A stretch of DNA of 64,000 bases from Andreesenia angusta (GCA_030537835.1 JAUNVB010000003.1:30841-94840); one strand, 5' to 3'. Numbered from the stretch's first letter, positions 52,938 through 62,031 are shown. Program-made: numbers and translations. The notes: generated by a model not told the origin, from the sequence alone.

Positions 52938-54524
52938 ATGATAACAGTAACTAATTTATCTCTCGCATTCAGTGATAAGAAATTATTTGAAGATGTGAAT
53001 TTAAAATTTACTCCAGGAAATTGCTATGGAATTATAGGTGCTAATGGTGCCGGAAAATCGACTTTCTTGAAGATACTTTCAGGTGAAATTGATCCTACTA
53101 CTGGAGAAATTGGAATAGATAAAGAATCTAGAATGTCTGTATTAAAGCAAGATCATTTCCAATATGATGATAACGAGGTTCTAGAAACTGTAATAATGGG
53201 CAATATGAGACTTTTCGAAATAATGAAAGAGAAAGATGAGATATATTCAAAATCTGATTTTTCTGATGAGGATGGTATAAAAGCTGCTGAATTAGAAGCA
53301 GAGTTTGCCGATTTAAATGGATGGGAGGCTGAATCTGATGCTTCAACTCTATTACAAGGACTAGGTATAGGTACAGAAATGCATTATAAGAAAGTTGCTG
53401 AACTAGATGGCTCTGATAAAGTAAAAGTGCTTCTTGCACAAGCTCTTTTCGGAAATCCTGATATTCTTATACTTGATGAGCCTACTAACCATTTAGATTT
53501 AAAATCAATAAAATGGCTTGAGAATTTTCTTGCAAATTTCGAAGGAATAGTAATAGTAGTATCTCATGATAGATATTTTCTAAATCAAGTATGTACTCAT
53601 ATTGCTGATATAGATTTTGGAAAAATAAAACTATATGTGGGTAATTATGATTTCTGGTATGAATCTAGTCAATTAGCGCTTCAAATGATGAAGGATCAGA
53701 ATAAAAAGAAAGAAGAAAAAGTTAAAGAGCTTCAGAATTTCATCGCAAGATTTAGTGCTAATGCATCTAAATCTAAGCAAGCTACTTCTAGAAAAAAATT
53801 ACTAGAGAAGATAACTTTAGATGATATTCAACCTTCTTCTAGAAGATATCCTTTTGTAGGATTTACTATGGATAGGGAAGTTGGAAAGGAAATATTAACT
53901 GTTGAAAATTTAACGAAAACTATAGATGGTGTTAAAGTCATAGATAATTTGAGTTTTACAGTGAATAAAGGGGATAAAATAGCTTTCGTATCTGAAAACG
54001 ATATAGTTAACTCTACTATATTAAAAATAATTTCAGGCGAAATGGAGCCTGATAGTGGAAGCTATAAATGGGGTATTACAATAAATACTAGCTATTTTCC
54101 AATGGACAATACAAAATATTTTGAAGGCAGTGAATTAAATCTTATAGATTGGTTGCGTCAGTATTCTGAAGAAAAATCGGAAACTTATATTAGAGGTTTT
54201 CTTGGAAGAATGCTCTTCTCTGGTGATGAACCACTAAAAAAAGTTTCAGTATTATCTGGAGGAGAAAAGGTAAGATGTATGCTATCTAAGATGATGCTTA
54301 AAAATGCAAATGTCCTCATATTAGATCAGCCAACGAATCATCTAGATCTTGAATCTATAACTGCAGTTAATAACGGGCTAAAAGATTATAAATCTGTCAT
54401 TCTTTTTGCTTCTCATGACCATCAGTTCATACAAACTATTGCAAATAGAATAATAGATATACGTCCCGATAAGGTTATTGATAAGATGACTACCTACGAT
54501 GAATTCATCGAACGATATAGATAA
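52938..54524 (+). CDS. ABC-F family ATPase, YkpA/YbiT-like
   Basis: About 528 residues; ATG 52938 is used because GGGAGAG lies before it, over the GTG that opens the frame. Two ATPase domains, no membrane part: Walker A GANGAGKST, signature LDGSDKVK, Walker B ILILDEPTNHLDL; and second domain with degenerate Walker A (FVSENDIVNST), LSGGEKVR and VLILDQPTNHLDLES. The linker (about 245-310) is charged, as in ABC-F translation factors. The degenerate second Walker A and Gln after Walker B are worth noting. Such proteins act on ribosomes in stress; a resistance role is not indicated. Confidence 0.9.
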   Translation: MITVTNLSLAFSDKKLFEDVNLKFTPGNCYGIIGANGAGKSTFLKILSGEIDPTTGEIGIDKESRMSVLKQDHFQYDDNEVLETVIMGNMRLFEIMKEKDEIYSKSDFSDEDGIKAAELEAEFADLNGWEAESDASTLLQGLGIGTEMHYKKVAELDGSDKVKVLLAQALFGNPDILILDEPTNHLDLKSIKWLENFLANFEGIVIVVSHDRYFLNQVCTHIADIDFGKIKLYVGNYDFWYESSQLALQMMKDQNKKKEEKVKELQNFIARFSANASKSKQATSRKKLLEKITLDDIQPSSRRYPFVGFTMDREVGKEILTVENLTKTIDGVKVIDNLSFTVNKGDKIAFVSENDIVNSTILKIISGEMEPDSGSYKWGITINTSYFPMDNTKYFEGSELNLIDWLRQYSEEKSETYIRGFLGRMLFSGDEPLKKVSVLSGGEKVRCMLSKMMLKNANVLILDQPTNHLDLESITAVNNGLKDYKSVILFASHDHQFIQTIANRIIDIRPDKVIDKMTTYDEFIERYR

Positions 54525-54529
54525 GCTTT

Positions 54530-54564
54530 AAAAGCATTAGATAAGTTTTTTATCTAATGCTTTT
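54530..54564. terminator. Bidirectional terminator between ABC-F and sigma factor genes
   Basis: Perfect stem AAAAGCATTAGATA / TATCTAATGCTTTT with a seven-base loop, reaching the last codon of the converging sigma gene. Confidence 0.9.
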
Positions 54565-55432
54565 ATTCTATATATCCTTCTTTTAAACCCTTTAATCTCT
54601 TATCTTCTTTCAGTTTTTCTAATGCTCTAGCTTCTATCTGTCTAATCCTCTCTCTAGTAAGACCGTATATTTTTCCTATCTCTTCTAAAGTCATCTGATT
54701 TCCATCTTCTATTCCATAGCGAAGCGTTAAAATATTTGCTTCTCTTTCGGAAAGTTTTCCTAATGCTGCTCTTATCTGATCTTGCAATAGTCCATTAGAT
54801 ACACTATCAAAGACTGTATCCGTTTCATCTAATGATATCATCTCTATAAGAGGGACAGCTTCTTCTTCTCCGATTTCCATATGAAGTGAGGTTAATCTAC
54901 CACCAAAAAGCGATTCATAAGCTTTTATTTCCTCATATTTTTCTTCGTTTATATCCATTATTTCACATATGGATTTTATTCTTTCCTTCATATTTAAACT
55001 ATTGTCTATAGATTGTTCTGCTTTTCTGAGCTTTAAAAATTCTTCTCCCATATAAACTGGTATTCTGATTGAATTTAATTTATTAGATATCTCTCTAGTC
55101 ATCTTTTGTTTTATCCAATACAATGCATAAGTAGAAAATGATATATTCCTTTCTATTTCATATTTTTCTAAAGCTCTAATAAGACCTATATACCCTACTT
55201 GTATTAAATCATCTATATTTAAACAAGACCCTTCTATAACCTTCATATATCTCTTTGCCTGTCTTTTTATAAGTCTATAGTTAACTACGAGTATTATATT
55301 TAATAATTCTTCTTCCTTTGTCTTTTTATATCTTTTTATTAATTCAAAATTATTTGAATAACTGTATGATAGATATTCATCTCTATCGAAATTAGAATCC
55401 GATTCTGCTTTTATAACAGATTTTATTCCCAT
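54563..55432 (-). CDS. RNA polymerase sigma-70 family factor (RpoD-like, group 2/3)
   Basis: About 289 residues; start at ATG 55432 (MGIKSVIKAES) with AGGTGGGTGAT just before it; the frame open to 55486 adds residues unlike the family. Region 2 reads LNIDDLIQVGYIGLIRALEKYEIERNISFSTYALYWIKQKMTREI, region 3 follows, and region 4 is LSEREANILTLRYGIEDGNQMTLEEIGKIYGLTRERIRQIEARALEKLK. It lacks region 1.1 and the primary-factor PLL core, so it is probably an additional factor, not the housekeeping SigA. Target promoters unknown. Confidence 0.9.
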   Translation of the reverse strand: MGIKSVIKAESDSNFDRDEYLSYSYSNNFELIKRYKKTKEEELLNIILVVNYRLIKRQAKRYMKVIEGSCLNIDDLIQVGYIGLIRALEKYEIERNISFSTYALYWIKQKMTREISNKLNSIRIPVYMGEEFLKLRKAEQSIDNSLNMKERIKSICEIMDINEEKYEEIKAYESLFGGRLTSLHMEIGEEEAVPLIEMISLDETDTVFDSVSNGLLQDQIRAALGKLSEREANILTLRYGIEDGNQMTLEEIGKIYGLTRERIRQIEARALEKLKEDKRLKGLKEGYIE

Positions 55433-55474
55433 AGTTATCACCCACCTTTTAATAATATATACCCAATAGAATAT

Positions 55475-55522
55475 AAAAAAAAGCATCTTAATGAGATTTT
55501 TTATCTCTTAAGATGCTTTTTT
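55475..55522. terminator. Terminator of the gene at 55580
   Basis: Long hairpin AAAAAAGCATCTTA...TAAGATGCTTTTTT with an additional inner ATGAGAT/ATCTC pairing and T runs on both strands. Confidence 0.85.
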
Positions 55523-55579
55523 CTCGTTTTTCTTTTAGATCTAATTTTGTCTGCTTTTGAATTCAATTGCTCATATAAT

Positions 55580-56200
55580 TTATATTCTAGTCTCGTTCAA
55601 AATCATAGATAGTGTTTCTACAAGACTTATCCTTTCAATATCGTTATAGCTATATATCAAATCATCTTCATTGAAATTTTCTAGCTTCTCTCTAAATATT
55701 TTAATATTATGTCTAGCTTTTTCTAATTGATCTTTTATAAATTCTGATGTCACTTCTTTCGGTGGTACTCCATAGAATCCAATCGTCTTATCTATCCCTT
55801 CGACCAGAACTGTATTTCTAAAATCTGGTTTTTCTCCACCAATTAAAACATCAATTCTATAATTTCTAATTTGACTTCCTGAACTCACTACGATATGAAG
55901 GAAGTTAAATATAAATAATGTTAATAGATGAGCATTCTCTTCGCAATAAAAAGTTTCATTCATCCTATCTGGTTCATAAGATCTAGAAGGTCTGTAATCT
56001 CTTTCTTCCAAAAACTGTTTAATAACTTCTTTTTTTGAAAGTAAAAAATTCTTTCTCTTTACATATAAAGCATTGATTATTCTATCTCTTTCTTCTAAAT
56101 ACTCATTGAGTTCATCGAGCATTTCTCTTACTTCACCTTCATAATCTGTTATATAAACTCTAGTTATATTTCTATTGTTTTGCATTCTTTTTCTAGCCAT
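55580..56200 (-). CDS. Protein of unknown function
   Basis: About 206 residues, start at ATG 56200 (MARKRMQNNRN), chosen because TTTGGAGG is six bases upstream within the longer frame from 56218. It is highly charged and soluble. A helical N-terminal part (VREMLDELNEYLEERDRIINALYVKRKNFLLSKKEVIKQF) precedes a central segment with NAHLLTLFIFNFLHIVV and DVLIGGEKPDFRNTVLVEGIDKTIGFYGVPP; a second helical part ends the protein. I do not recognise the family. Own terminator; monocistronic. Confidence 0.65.
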   Translation of the reverse strand: MARKRMQNNRNITRVYITDYEGEVREMLDELNEYLEERDRIINALYVKRKNFLLSKKEVIKQFLEERDYRPSRSYEPDRMNETFYCEENAHLLTLFIFNFLHIVVSSGSQIRNYRIDVLIGGEKPDFRNTVLVEGIDKTIGFYGVPPKEVTSEFIKDQLEKARHNIKIFREKLENFNEDDLIYSYNDIERISLVETLSMILNETRI

Positions 56201-56329
56201 CTTCATCCTCCAAATCATTAAGTATTATTAATTAATTCTTATGTCTAACTGGATATTCTATATATACCCTCGATTTTAATATTAATTCAATAATCTGATT
56301 CTATCATAGGGATTAAAGTATAGCAAATT

Positions 56330-56364
56330 AAAACTCCAGAGAAAAATTTTTCTCTGGAGTTTTT
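56330..56364 (-). terminator. Terminator of the orphan binding-protein gene
   Basis: Perfect palindromic stem AAAACTCCAGAGAAAAA and its complement, with T runs on both sides. Confidence 0.88.
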
Positions 56365-56398
56365 AATATTATAATCTCGTATAATAATCGTATCTAAT

Positions 56399-57565
56399 TT
56401 AATTTGATGGACCGTCTTGATCTACACCTTCTGGGTTTTTACAATCTAGAATTCTTTGAGCCTGATCATCTGATAATTCAAAATCATAGAATTTTTTATA
56501 AAATTCTTTCGTCTCTTTTACCATATCTATATCTCCAAATAATTCAGGATGGATTAATGTTCCTGCCCACAATACTTGTAATGCCTCTTCTGCACTATAT
56601 CTATCCCATTTCCAAGTTCCTACTGGATTGCAATATAATTTATCTTCTTGAACTGCTTTTACATCTGCCCAAGCTGGATCATTCTTTATAGTTTCAATCC
56701 CCTTAGCAGCACCAGTACCTCCGATTATTATTATATCTGGGTTAGTAGCTATAATTTCTTCTAAATTCACATCAACATGATTAGCTTCTGACTCTATTGC
56801 ATTTATTCCTCCAGCAAGTTTCATCCACTCACCAATTATACTCTTAGCACCATCAACTTTAGTTAAGTCTTCTCCACTGAATATATGGAGTATTTTTGGT
56901 CTTTCTGAATCTTCTATATCTTTAGTTTTTTCTGCTAATTTCTCAATATTTCCTTCAAGATATTTAATATATTCATCTGCTTTTTCTTCTGCTTCTTCTC
57001 CCATTAATTCCCCTGTAAGTCTTATAGTTTCTTTCAAGCCATCAAAATCTTGAAATCCTAATCTAACTGCCTTCAATCCTGCTCCTTCAACTTGAGCTAC
57101 TTCATCTTCTTTTAAGCATATTACAACATCAGGGTTTTGGGCTACTAATTCTTCTAATTGTATAGTATCATTTTTTATTGGTGCAATAACATCTTTTATC
57201 CCTGGATATACTTCTGCAAACCAAGGTGTTCTTTGGATTCTCTCTGTTGTCGTTACTAATTTATCTGCTTGACCTAATAATAGCATAACTTGACTATGAG
57301 CATCCCATACGTCTGCAACTTTCTCTATTTTTTTTGGTAACTCTACTTCATTTCCGAATTGATCTGTAAACATTCTAGTCTCAGAATTATCTGAGTCTTC
57401 CTTTTTTTCAGCATTGCCTTTATTATCTTTTTGTTCTTCAGTTTGTTGTGTATCCGATTTTACATTTGTATCTGTGTCCTTATCATCTGATGTACATCCT
57501 ACTATACTAAGAGATAATAATCCTGTAAGTAAAAAAGGAAGTATAAGTTTTTTTAATCTATTCAT
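56399..57565 (-). CDS. Class III (BtuF/FepB/MolA-type) substrate-binding lipoprotein, orphan
   Basis: A 388-residue lipoprotein: signal MNRLKKLILPFLLTGLLSLS, lipobox ending IVGC (Cys about 24), an acidic spacer to about residue 60, then a helical-backbone binding protein (FTDQFGNEVELPKKIEKVADVW; NPDVVICLKEDEVAQVEGAGLKAVRLGF; NPDIIIIGGTGAAKGIETIKNDPAWADVKAVQEDKLYCNPVGTWKWDRYSAEEALQVLWAGTLIHP). Such proteins bind siderophores, cobalamin or, in MolA, molybdate and tungstate. No permease or ATPase lies beside it. The ModE-like dyad at its promoter favours molybdate or tungstate. Confidence 0.82.
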   Translation of the reverse strand: MNRLKKLILPFLLTGLLSLSIVGCTSDDKDTDTNVKSDTQQTEEQKDNKGNAEKKEDSDNSETRMFTDQFGNEVELPKKIEKVADVWDAHSQVMLLLGQADKLVTTTERIQRTPWFAEVYPGIKDVIAPIKNDTIQLEELVAQNPDVVICLKEDEVAQVEGAGLKAVRLGFQDFDGLKETIRLTGELMGEEAEEKADEYIKYLEGNIEKLAEKTKDIEDSERPKILHIFSGEDLTKVDGAKSIIGEWMKLAGGINAIESEANHVDVNLEEIIATNPDIIIIGGTGAAKGIETIKNDPAWADVKAVQEDKLYCNPVGTWKWDRYSAEEALQVLWAGTLIHPELFGDIDMVKETKEFYKKFYDFELSDDQAQRILDCKNPEGVDQDGPSN

Positions 57566-57644
57566 TTTTTCCCTCTTCTCTATAAATTATAATTATATAA
57601 TTACGAGGAGTTCTATTTTTAAACTCCTATACGAGATTATCATA

Positions 57645-57670
57645 CGCTATATACTACAATATATATAACG
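57645..57670 (-). promoter_or_regulatory. ModE-like operator of the orphan binding protein
   Basis: On the minus strand CGTTATATA, 8 bp, TATATAGCG, nearly perfect symmetry. Its first 24 bp fit CGNTATAY, 8 bp, GYATATMG, shared with the other two sites. It covers about +2 to +27 from the promoter just upstream. Confidence 0.62.
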
Positions 57671-57678
57671 TTAAATAG

Positions 57679-57707
57679 AGTATACCATTAAAGTCTTACT
57701 GATGCAA
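57679..57707 (-). promoter_or_regulatory. Promoter of the orphan binding-protein gene
   Basis: Minus strand TTGCAT (57707-57702), 17 bp, TATACT (57684-57679). Both boxes lie in or next to a 10-bp inverted repeat (ATACCATTAA at 57682-57691 and its complement at 57710-57719), which may also end transcription from the MBL gene. Confidence 0.65.
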
Positions 57708-57730
57708 TATTAATGGTATCTCTTTTTATT

Positions 57731-58561
57731 TTATTTTTCTGAATCATATTTATTCCCATCTATATATGCTTTTAGAAAAAATTCTTCTTCTTCGTTCGGT
57801 TCTCTATTATAATCATTTTTAAATCTCATATATATCTCTTCATATTTAACTGATTCACCTACATATTCTCCTAATTTCACCATTAGATCTAATAAGTTTT
57901 CCATTTCTTTTCTGCTATACATATCTTTATGCGCAGTATAAAATCTCTCACAATCATATTTTAAAATCTCTTTTCTTAATTTTTTAACATTATTAAGATG
58001 ATGTGTTCTATATACTCCTTCAAATCCTCTATAAGGCATATCTCCTAAAAACATAGTTTTATCTTCTACTATGAAAATAAGCGTGGAGTCCTCAGCATGA
58101 TCTCCTCCTAAGTTTTCAAATATACAGTTTATTCCTCCAAGATCTAATCTAAGCATTCCATCAAAACTTAAATCTAAGTTTTTAATTTTTCCAAAATCTC
58201 TAAATAAAGGTTTTATTTTTGATATTGTACTTTTTTCCTCTATTTCTACCTGAATCTCTCCATTTAATATATTATTAAGTCTTTTTATCTTTTCTTTAGT
58301 CTTTTCAGACCCTATATTAATTAATCCCATATACTGCATACCGTATATATGATCCCAATGCCAATGGGTTATACCAATATATTTAATATTATCTATATTC
58401 TCCTTATTTAAATAATCTATAAACTCCTCAGCATGAGATTTGGAGTTTCCTGCATCAACTACTAAAGAACTCTCTTTACCTCTTACAATTGCTAATAAAG
58501 GTCTTGCCTTATCGTCATCATAATTCATTATATCTATATTTTTAGTAATTTTTTCAAACAT
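57731..58561 (-). CDS. MBL-fold metallo-hydrolase
   Basis: A 276-residue metallo-beta-lactamase-fold protein. The metal site is GITHWHWDHIYG (HxHxDH, His about 61-63), with further ligands in GGDHAEDST and YTAHKDMYS. A helical extra part sits at about 95-125. It is an intracellular hydrolase of unknown substrate; family members include glyoxalase II and nucleases, but no specific motif is present. It is 21 bp after ung, at the end of the rbsK-iunH-ung unit. Confidence 0.85.
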   Translation of the reverse strand: MFEKITKNIDIMNYDDDKARPLLAIVRGKESSLVVDAGNSKSHAEEFIDYLNKENIDNIKYIGITHWHWDHIYGMQYMGLINIGSEKTKEKIKRLNNILNGEIQVEIEEKSTISKIKPLFRDFGKIKNLDLSFDGMLRLDLGGINCIFENLGGDHAEDSTLIFIVEDKTMFLGDMPYRGFEGVYRTHHLNNVKKLRKEILKYDCERFYTAHKDMYSRKEMENLLDLMVKLGEYVGESVKYEEIYMRFKNDYNREPNEEEEFFLKAYIDGNKYDSEK

Positions 58562-58582
58562 CTAATCACCTTTTCTAGTCCA

Positions 58583-59260
58583 CTATATATTTTCAATCTG
58601 CCAATCTATTATTTCTTTATTGTTAGAAGCTAAGTATTCATTCGTCTTTGAAAATGGTTTCGTGCCAAAAAAACCTCTAGAAGCTGATAAAGGGCTTGGA
58701 TGCACAGATTTAAGTATTAAATGCTTCTTCCCATCTATTAATTTCTCTTTGCTTATGGCGTTGTTTCCCCATAGTATAAAAACCAAATTATTCTTTCTAT
58801 CACTCAATAATTCTATTATTCTATCCGTTAATATTTCCCATCCTTTTCCTCTATGGGAGTTTGCATTTCCTGCAATTACTGTAAACGATGTATTGAGTAA
58901 TAATATTCCTTGATCTGCCCATTTTTTAAGATATCCATTATTAGGTATTTCACAGCCTAAATCTGCTTTAAGTTCTTTATATATATTCCTAAGTGATGGT
59001 GGTGTTCTAATGCCTTTATTAACTGAAAAACTGAGTCCATGTGCTTGGTTTTCTCCATGATATGGATCTTGTCCAAGTATTATTACTTTTGTATTTTTAA
59101 ATGATGTATATTTTAATGCATTAAATATATCATGCATATTTGGATATATCTTCTTAGTTCTATATTCTTTTATTAGAAATTCTCTTAGTTTTAAATAGTA
59201 TTCCTTTTCAAATTCTTCTTTTAATATATCATCCCAGTCGTTTCCAATATTTACAGCCAT
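58583..59260 (-). CDS. ung: Uracil-DNA glycosylase
   Basis: A 225-residue family 1 Ung. The water-activating motif [20 protein letters not shown] (Asp about 67), [26 protein letters not shown] and the minor-groove loop [15 protein letters not shown] are all present. It removes uracil from DNA at the start of base-excision repair. In a run of same-strand genes with iunH upstream and the MBL gene downstream. Confidence 0.97.
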   Translation of the reverse strand: MAVNIGNDWDDILKEEFEKEYYLKLREFLIKEYRTKKIYPNMHDIFNALKYTSFKNTKVIILGQDPYHGENQAHGLSFSVNKGIRTPPSLRNIYKELKADLGCEIPNNGYLKKWADQGILLLNTSFTVIAGNANSHRGKGWEILTDRIIELLSDRKNNLVFILWGNNAISKEKLIDGKKHLILKSVHPSPLSASRGFFGTKPFSKTNEYLASNNKEIIDWQIENI

Positions 59261-59288
59261 ATAATTTCTCCTCTATTTTATTCTGATT

Positions 59289-60221
59289 TTAAATGCAATT
59301 TTTTAAAGAATCTAAAAAGTATTTTCTAAATTCGTCTTCATCTATATCTGTACATACATATATATTCGGCTTCTCTTCTAAACGATTGTCTAAATCCACT
59401 ATAGTACAGCCTAATGTATATTGACCTCTTAATTCTACATCAACATAAGTATATTCTAGTTTAAATATATCTGGTTTTAATAAATAAGCTATTGCCGTAC
59501 TATCATAAACTTTTATTGCTGATTCTTTATCCATCCCTTTATAATCTTTGAATAGTGAATAAGTTAATCTAGTAGATTTGTTATAGTCTTTTAATTCTTC
59601 TAAATCTTTTAAAAATATTCTAGCCTTATTTCCTATATCTAATCCTACCATAGTGACTTTTAGACCACTATCTATGACTATCTTAGCAGCTTCTGGATCT
59701 GTTCCTATATTGAACTCAGTCATAACACCTAAATTGCCTCTATTAATTGATCCACCCATGAAAATTATTTCTTCTATATTCTCTTTCACTTCAGGAAATG
59801 CTTTAAATAGAATAGCCAAATTCGTTAATGGCCCTAGAGCTAATATCGTCACTTTTACTTCGCTCTCTAATATAACTTCTCTCATCGCATCTATTGCATT
59901 GATTTCAAGTGGCTCTTTTTCTGGCTCCTCAAATTCAAAATCTCCTAATCCAGACTCCCCATGTATTGAGGAAGCATCTTCATTGAATCTATCCTTATAT
60001 GGATTTATTAATGGTCTACATGCTCCCATTGCTATTGGTATATCTTCTCTTTCTAAATATTTTAGTAATCTCAATGCATTATAGCTGACTTTCTTTAAAC
60101 TTACATTTCCTGCGACAGTAGTTATTAACTTTATATCTATATCCTCACTATATAATGCCATGGCTAAAGCTATAGCATCATCTTTACCTGGATCGGTATC
60201 AATTATAATTGGTTTTTTCAT
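59289..60221 (-). CDS. Inosine-uridine preferring nucleoside hydrolase
   Basis: A 310-residue IunH-type enzyme. The calcium/ribose site is IIDTDPGKDDAIALAMAL (one base substitution from the usual DTDPGxDDA), with TTVAGNVSL, ALGPLTNLA, IIFMGGS and MTEFNIGTDPEAA also typical. It splits nucleosides to base and ribose. The ribokinase gene lies 11 bp upstream, so the freed ribose is phosphorylated by the product of the same operon. Confidence 0.95.
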   Translation of the reverse strand: MKKPIIIDTDPGKDDAIALAMALYSEDIDIKLITTVAGNVSLKKVSYNALRLLKYLEREDIPIAMGACRPLINPYKDRFNEDASSIHGESGLGDFEFEEPEKEPLEINAIDAMREVILESEVKVTILALGPLTNLAILFKAFPEVKENIEEIIFMGGSINRGNLGVMTEFNIGTDPEAAKIVIDSGLKVTMVGLDIGNKARIFLKDLEELKDYNKSTRLTYSLFKDYKGMDKESAIKVYDSTAIAYLLKPDIFKLEYTYVDVELRGQYTLGCTIVDLDNRLEEKPNIYVCTDIDEDEFRKYFLDSLKNCI

Positions 60222-60232
60222 CCTACCACCTC

Positions 60233-61159
60233 TTAAACATTCATTTTATTATTTCTATAAAACTCATCTGCTTCATCTCTATTAGGAAGTGATTTTTGAG
60301 CCCCTGCTCTACTGACAGTAAGACTAGCAACATATCTTGCATAGTCTAAGGCTTCTAAATCAGTCTTTCCTTCTGATATCATATTAGTAAATGCTCCTAT
60401 GAAAGAATCTCCTGCTCCTGTAGTATCTATAACTTCTGTCGGAATAATATCTATGAATTCATATCCTTCTGAATTATAGTATAAGCTTCCTTTATCTCCA
60501 AGAGTTACTATTAAGTTTTCCATACCTCTTTCTATCTGTAATTTACAAATATCTAAGAGATTATCTTCAGATAATTTCTGTCCTGATAGTATCTCTAGTT
60601 CTGATTCATTTGGCATCATATAATCAGAGTTATTTATTATATAATCATCTAAATCTTTTATTGCTGGTGCTGGATTCATTATGACTTTTACTCCATGTTT
60701 CTTACAAATTCTTACAGCCTCTTTTACTGTCTCTTGAGGAATCTCTAATTGGAACACACAATAGTCTGACTCTTTTATAATCTTTTCTTTACTTCTAATA
60801 TCCTCGGGAGTCAATTCAAAATTTGCTCCAGTATATACTACAATATTATTTTTTCCATCATCATCTAAATTTATATAAGCAGTTCCGGTATCCGATTCTT
60901 TTATTATTATACCTTCTGTGTCGATTCCTTCATCTTTTAATCCTTTCAAAAGCTCTTTTCCAAAGTCATCGTTTCCTACAGCTCCAATCATTGAAGTATT
61001 AGCTCCTAATCTTCTTATTGCAACGGCTTGATTTGCTCCTTTTCCGCCTCTATTATGACTCTTATCTTTTGCTAATATGGTCTCCCCTTCTATTGGAATA
61101 TGAGGAACTTTTAATGTCACATCCATATTTAAACTTCCTATAACTAATATTTTCTTCAT
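60233..61159 (-). CDS. rbsK: Ribokinase
   Basis: A 308-residue PfkB-family sugar kinase. It shows VIGSLNMDVTLKVPHIPIEGETILA at the start, HNRGGKGANQAVAIRRLGA (PfkB signature 1), the anion-hole motif DTTGAGDSFIGAFTNMI (catalytic Asp about 251) and a C-terminal GAQKSLPNRDEADEF. It makes ribose-5-phosphate. First gene of the rbsK-iunH-ung-MBL unit. Confidence 0.96.
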   Translation of the reverse strand: MKKILVIGSLNMDVTLKVPHIPIEGETILAKDKSHNRGGKGANQAVAIRRLGANTSMIGAVGNDDFGKELLKGLKDEGIDTEGIIIKESDTGTAYINLDDDGKNNIVVYTGANFELTPEDIRSKEKIIKESDYCVFQLEIPQETVKEAVRICKKHGVKVIMNPAPAIKDLDDYIINNSDYMMPNESELEILSGQKLSEDNLLDICKLQIERGMENLIVTLGDKGSLYYNSEGYEFIDIIPTEVIDTTGAGDSFIGAFTNMISEGKTDLEALDYARYVASLTVSRAGAQKSLPNRDEADEFYRNNKMNV

Positions 61160-61209
61160 AAATAAACACCTTCTAAATATTATTCTACGACTCAGTAGTC
61201 ATATCTAAA

Positions 61210-61238
61210 AGAGGACCTAGCTAAAAGCTAAGTCCTCT
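61210..61238 (-). terminator. Terminator of the cyclase gene
   Basis: Stem AGAGGAC-TAGCT / AGCTA-GTCCTCT with one mismatch and a three-base loop, then TTTTAG on the minus strand. It lies between the cyclase stop and the rbsK start. Confidence 0.8.
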
Positions 61239-61257
61239 AATCTATAATAATTTAATT

Positions 61258-61962
61258 TTATTTCTCTACTAATGCTATTGCTCTTATAGGTGAACCTGTT
61301 CCACCTCTTATTTTTAATGGCAGTCCTATATATAGGAATCTCTTTCCTGCTACTTTATCTAAATTAGCAAGATTTTCTGTATTAGTTATATCATATTCTC
61401 CACAAACTAGATGACCTGAGAAATCTAAATCATCCGGAGTTTGATCTATTGCTGGAGCATCAACACCTATATTAACTACTCCTTTTTCTGCAAGATATTT
61501 TGCTGCTTCATAACTAACGCCAGTATAATAATTTTTATATCCTTCACCTGGATATTCTCTATTGTAAAGTCCTGTATACATTAAGAATATATCCCCATCT
61601 CTTATCTCTAATCCATGTTTATCTAATGCTTCTTCTATATCTTTAACCTCAATATAATCAGGATATCTTTTATGAGATAAATCTACACATATAGCTGAAC
61701 CCCAGAAATGCTTAAATGGCATCTTATCTACTGTTGCACCGCCTGGCTTATATTCAATTACTCCATCACTATGAGTTCCTGCATGTTCACTTATCAATAA
61801 GTTTCTTGCATAGAATCCTAATGTCTTACTACCTGTCATTTCCATATTTTCTTCATGCGTTTGATTCGTCATTATAAAAGTTGGTTGGTGAATACCAAAT
61901 AAAGGCATTCCTTGATATATATCCTGTGTCAAGTCTATTAATTCAAAATTTGATGTATCCAT
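61258..61962 (-). CDS. Cyclase / kynurenine formamidase-like family protein
   Basis: A 234-residue protein of the cyclase family (PF04199), manganese- or zinc-dependent amidohydrolases. The metal motif is LLISEHAGTHSDGVIEYKPGG (HxGTHxD, about 67-73); LIDLTQDIYQGMPLFG is the usual start, and VDAPAIDQTP and FLYIGLPLKIRGGTGSPIRAIALV lie later. Members open amide or lactam rings, such as N-formylkynurenine or isatin. The substrate is unknown here; the next gene upstream is adenine deaminase. Confidence 0.9.
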   Translation of the reverse strand: MDTSNFELIDLTQDIYQGMPLFGIHQPTFIMTNQTHEENMEMTGSKTLGFYARNLLISEHAGTHSDGVIEYKPGGATVDKMPFKHFWGSAICVDLSHKRYPDYIEVKDIEEALDKHGLEIRDGDIFLMYTGLYNREYPGEGYKNYYTGVSYEAAKYLAEKGVVNIGVDAPAIDQTPDDLDFSGHLVCGEYDITNTENLANLDKVAGKRFLYIGLPLKIRGGTGSPIRAIALVEK

Positions 61963-61997
61963 AATTCTCTCCCTCTCTTAAAATACTTTATTATAAA

Positions 61998-62031
61998 TTA
62001 TATGGAGAGAAAAGGATTTCCCTCCATATAA
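61998..62031 (-). terminator. Possible terminator of adenine deaminase
   Basis: Hairpin TTATATGGAG...CTCCATATAA with a 14-base loop; the T run after it is broken, so termination strength is uncertain. Confidence 0.5.

Noticed and set aside
52938..54524. ABC-F antibiotic resistance gene
   Set aside because: The sequence fits the housekeeping YkpA/YbiT-like group and there is no upstream attenuator leader peptide that I can identify.
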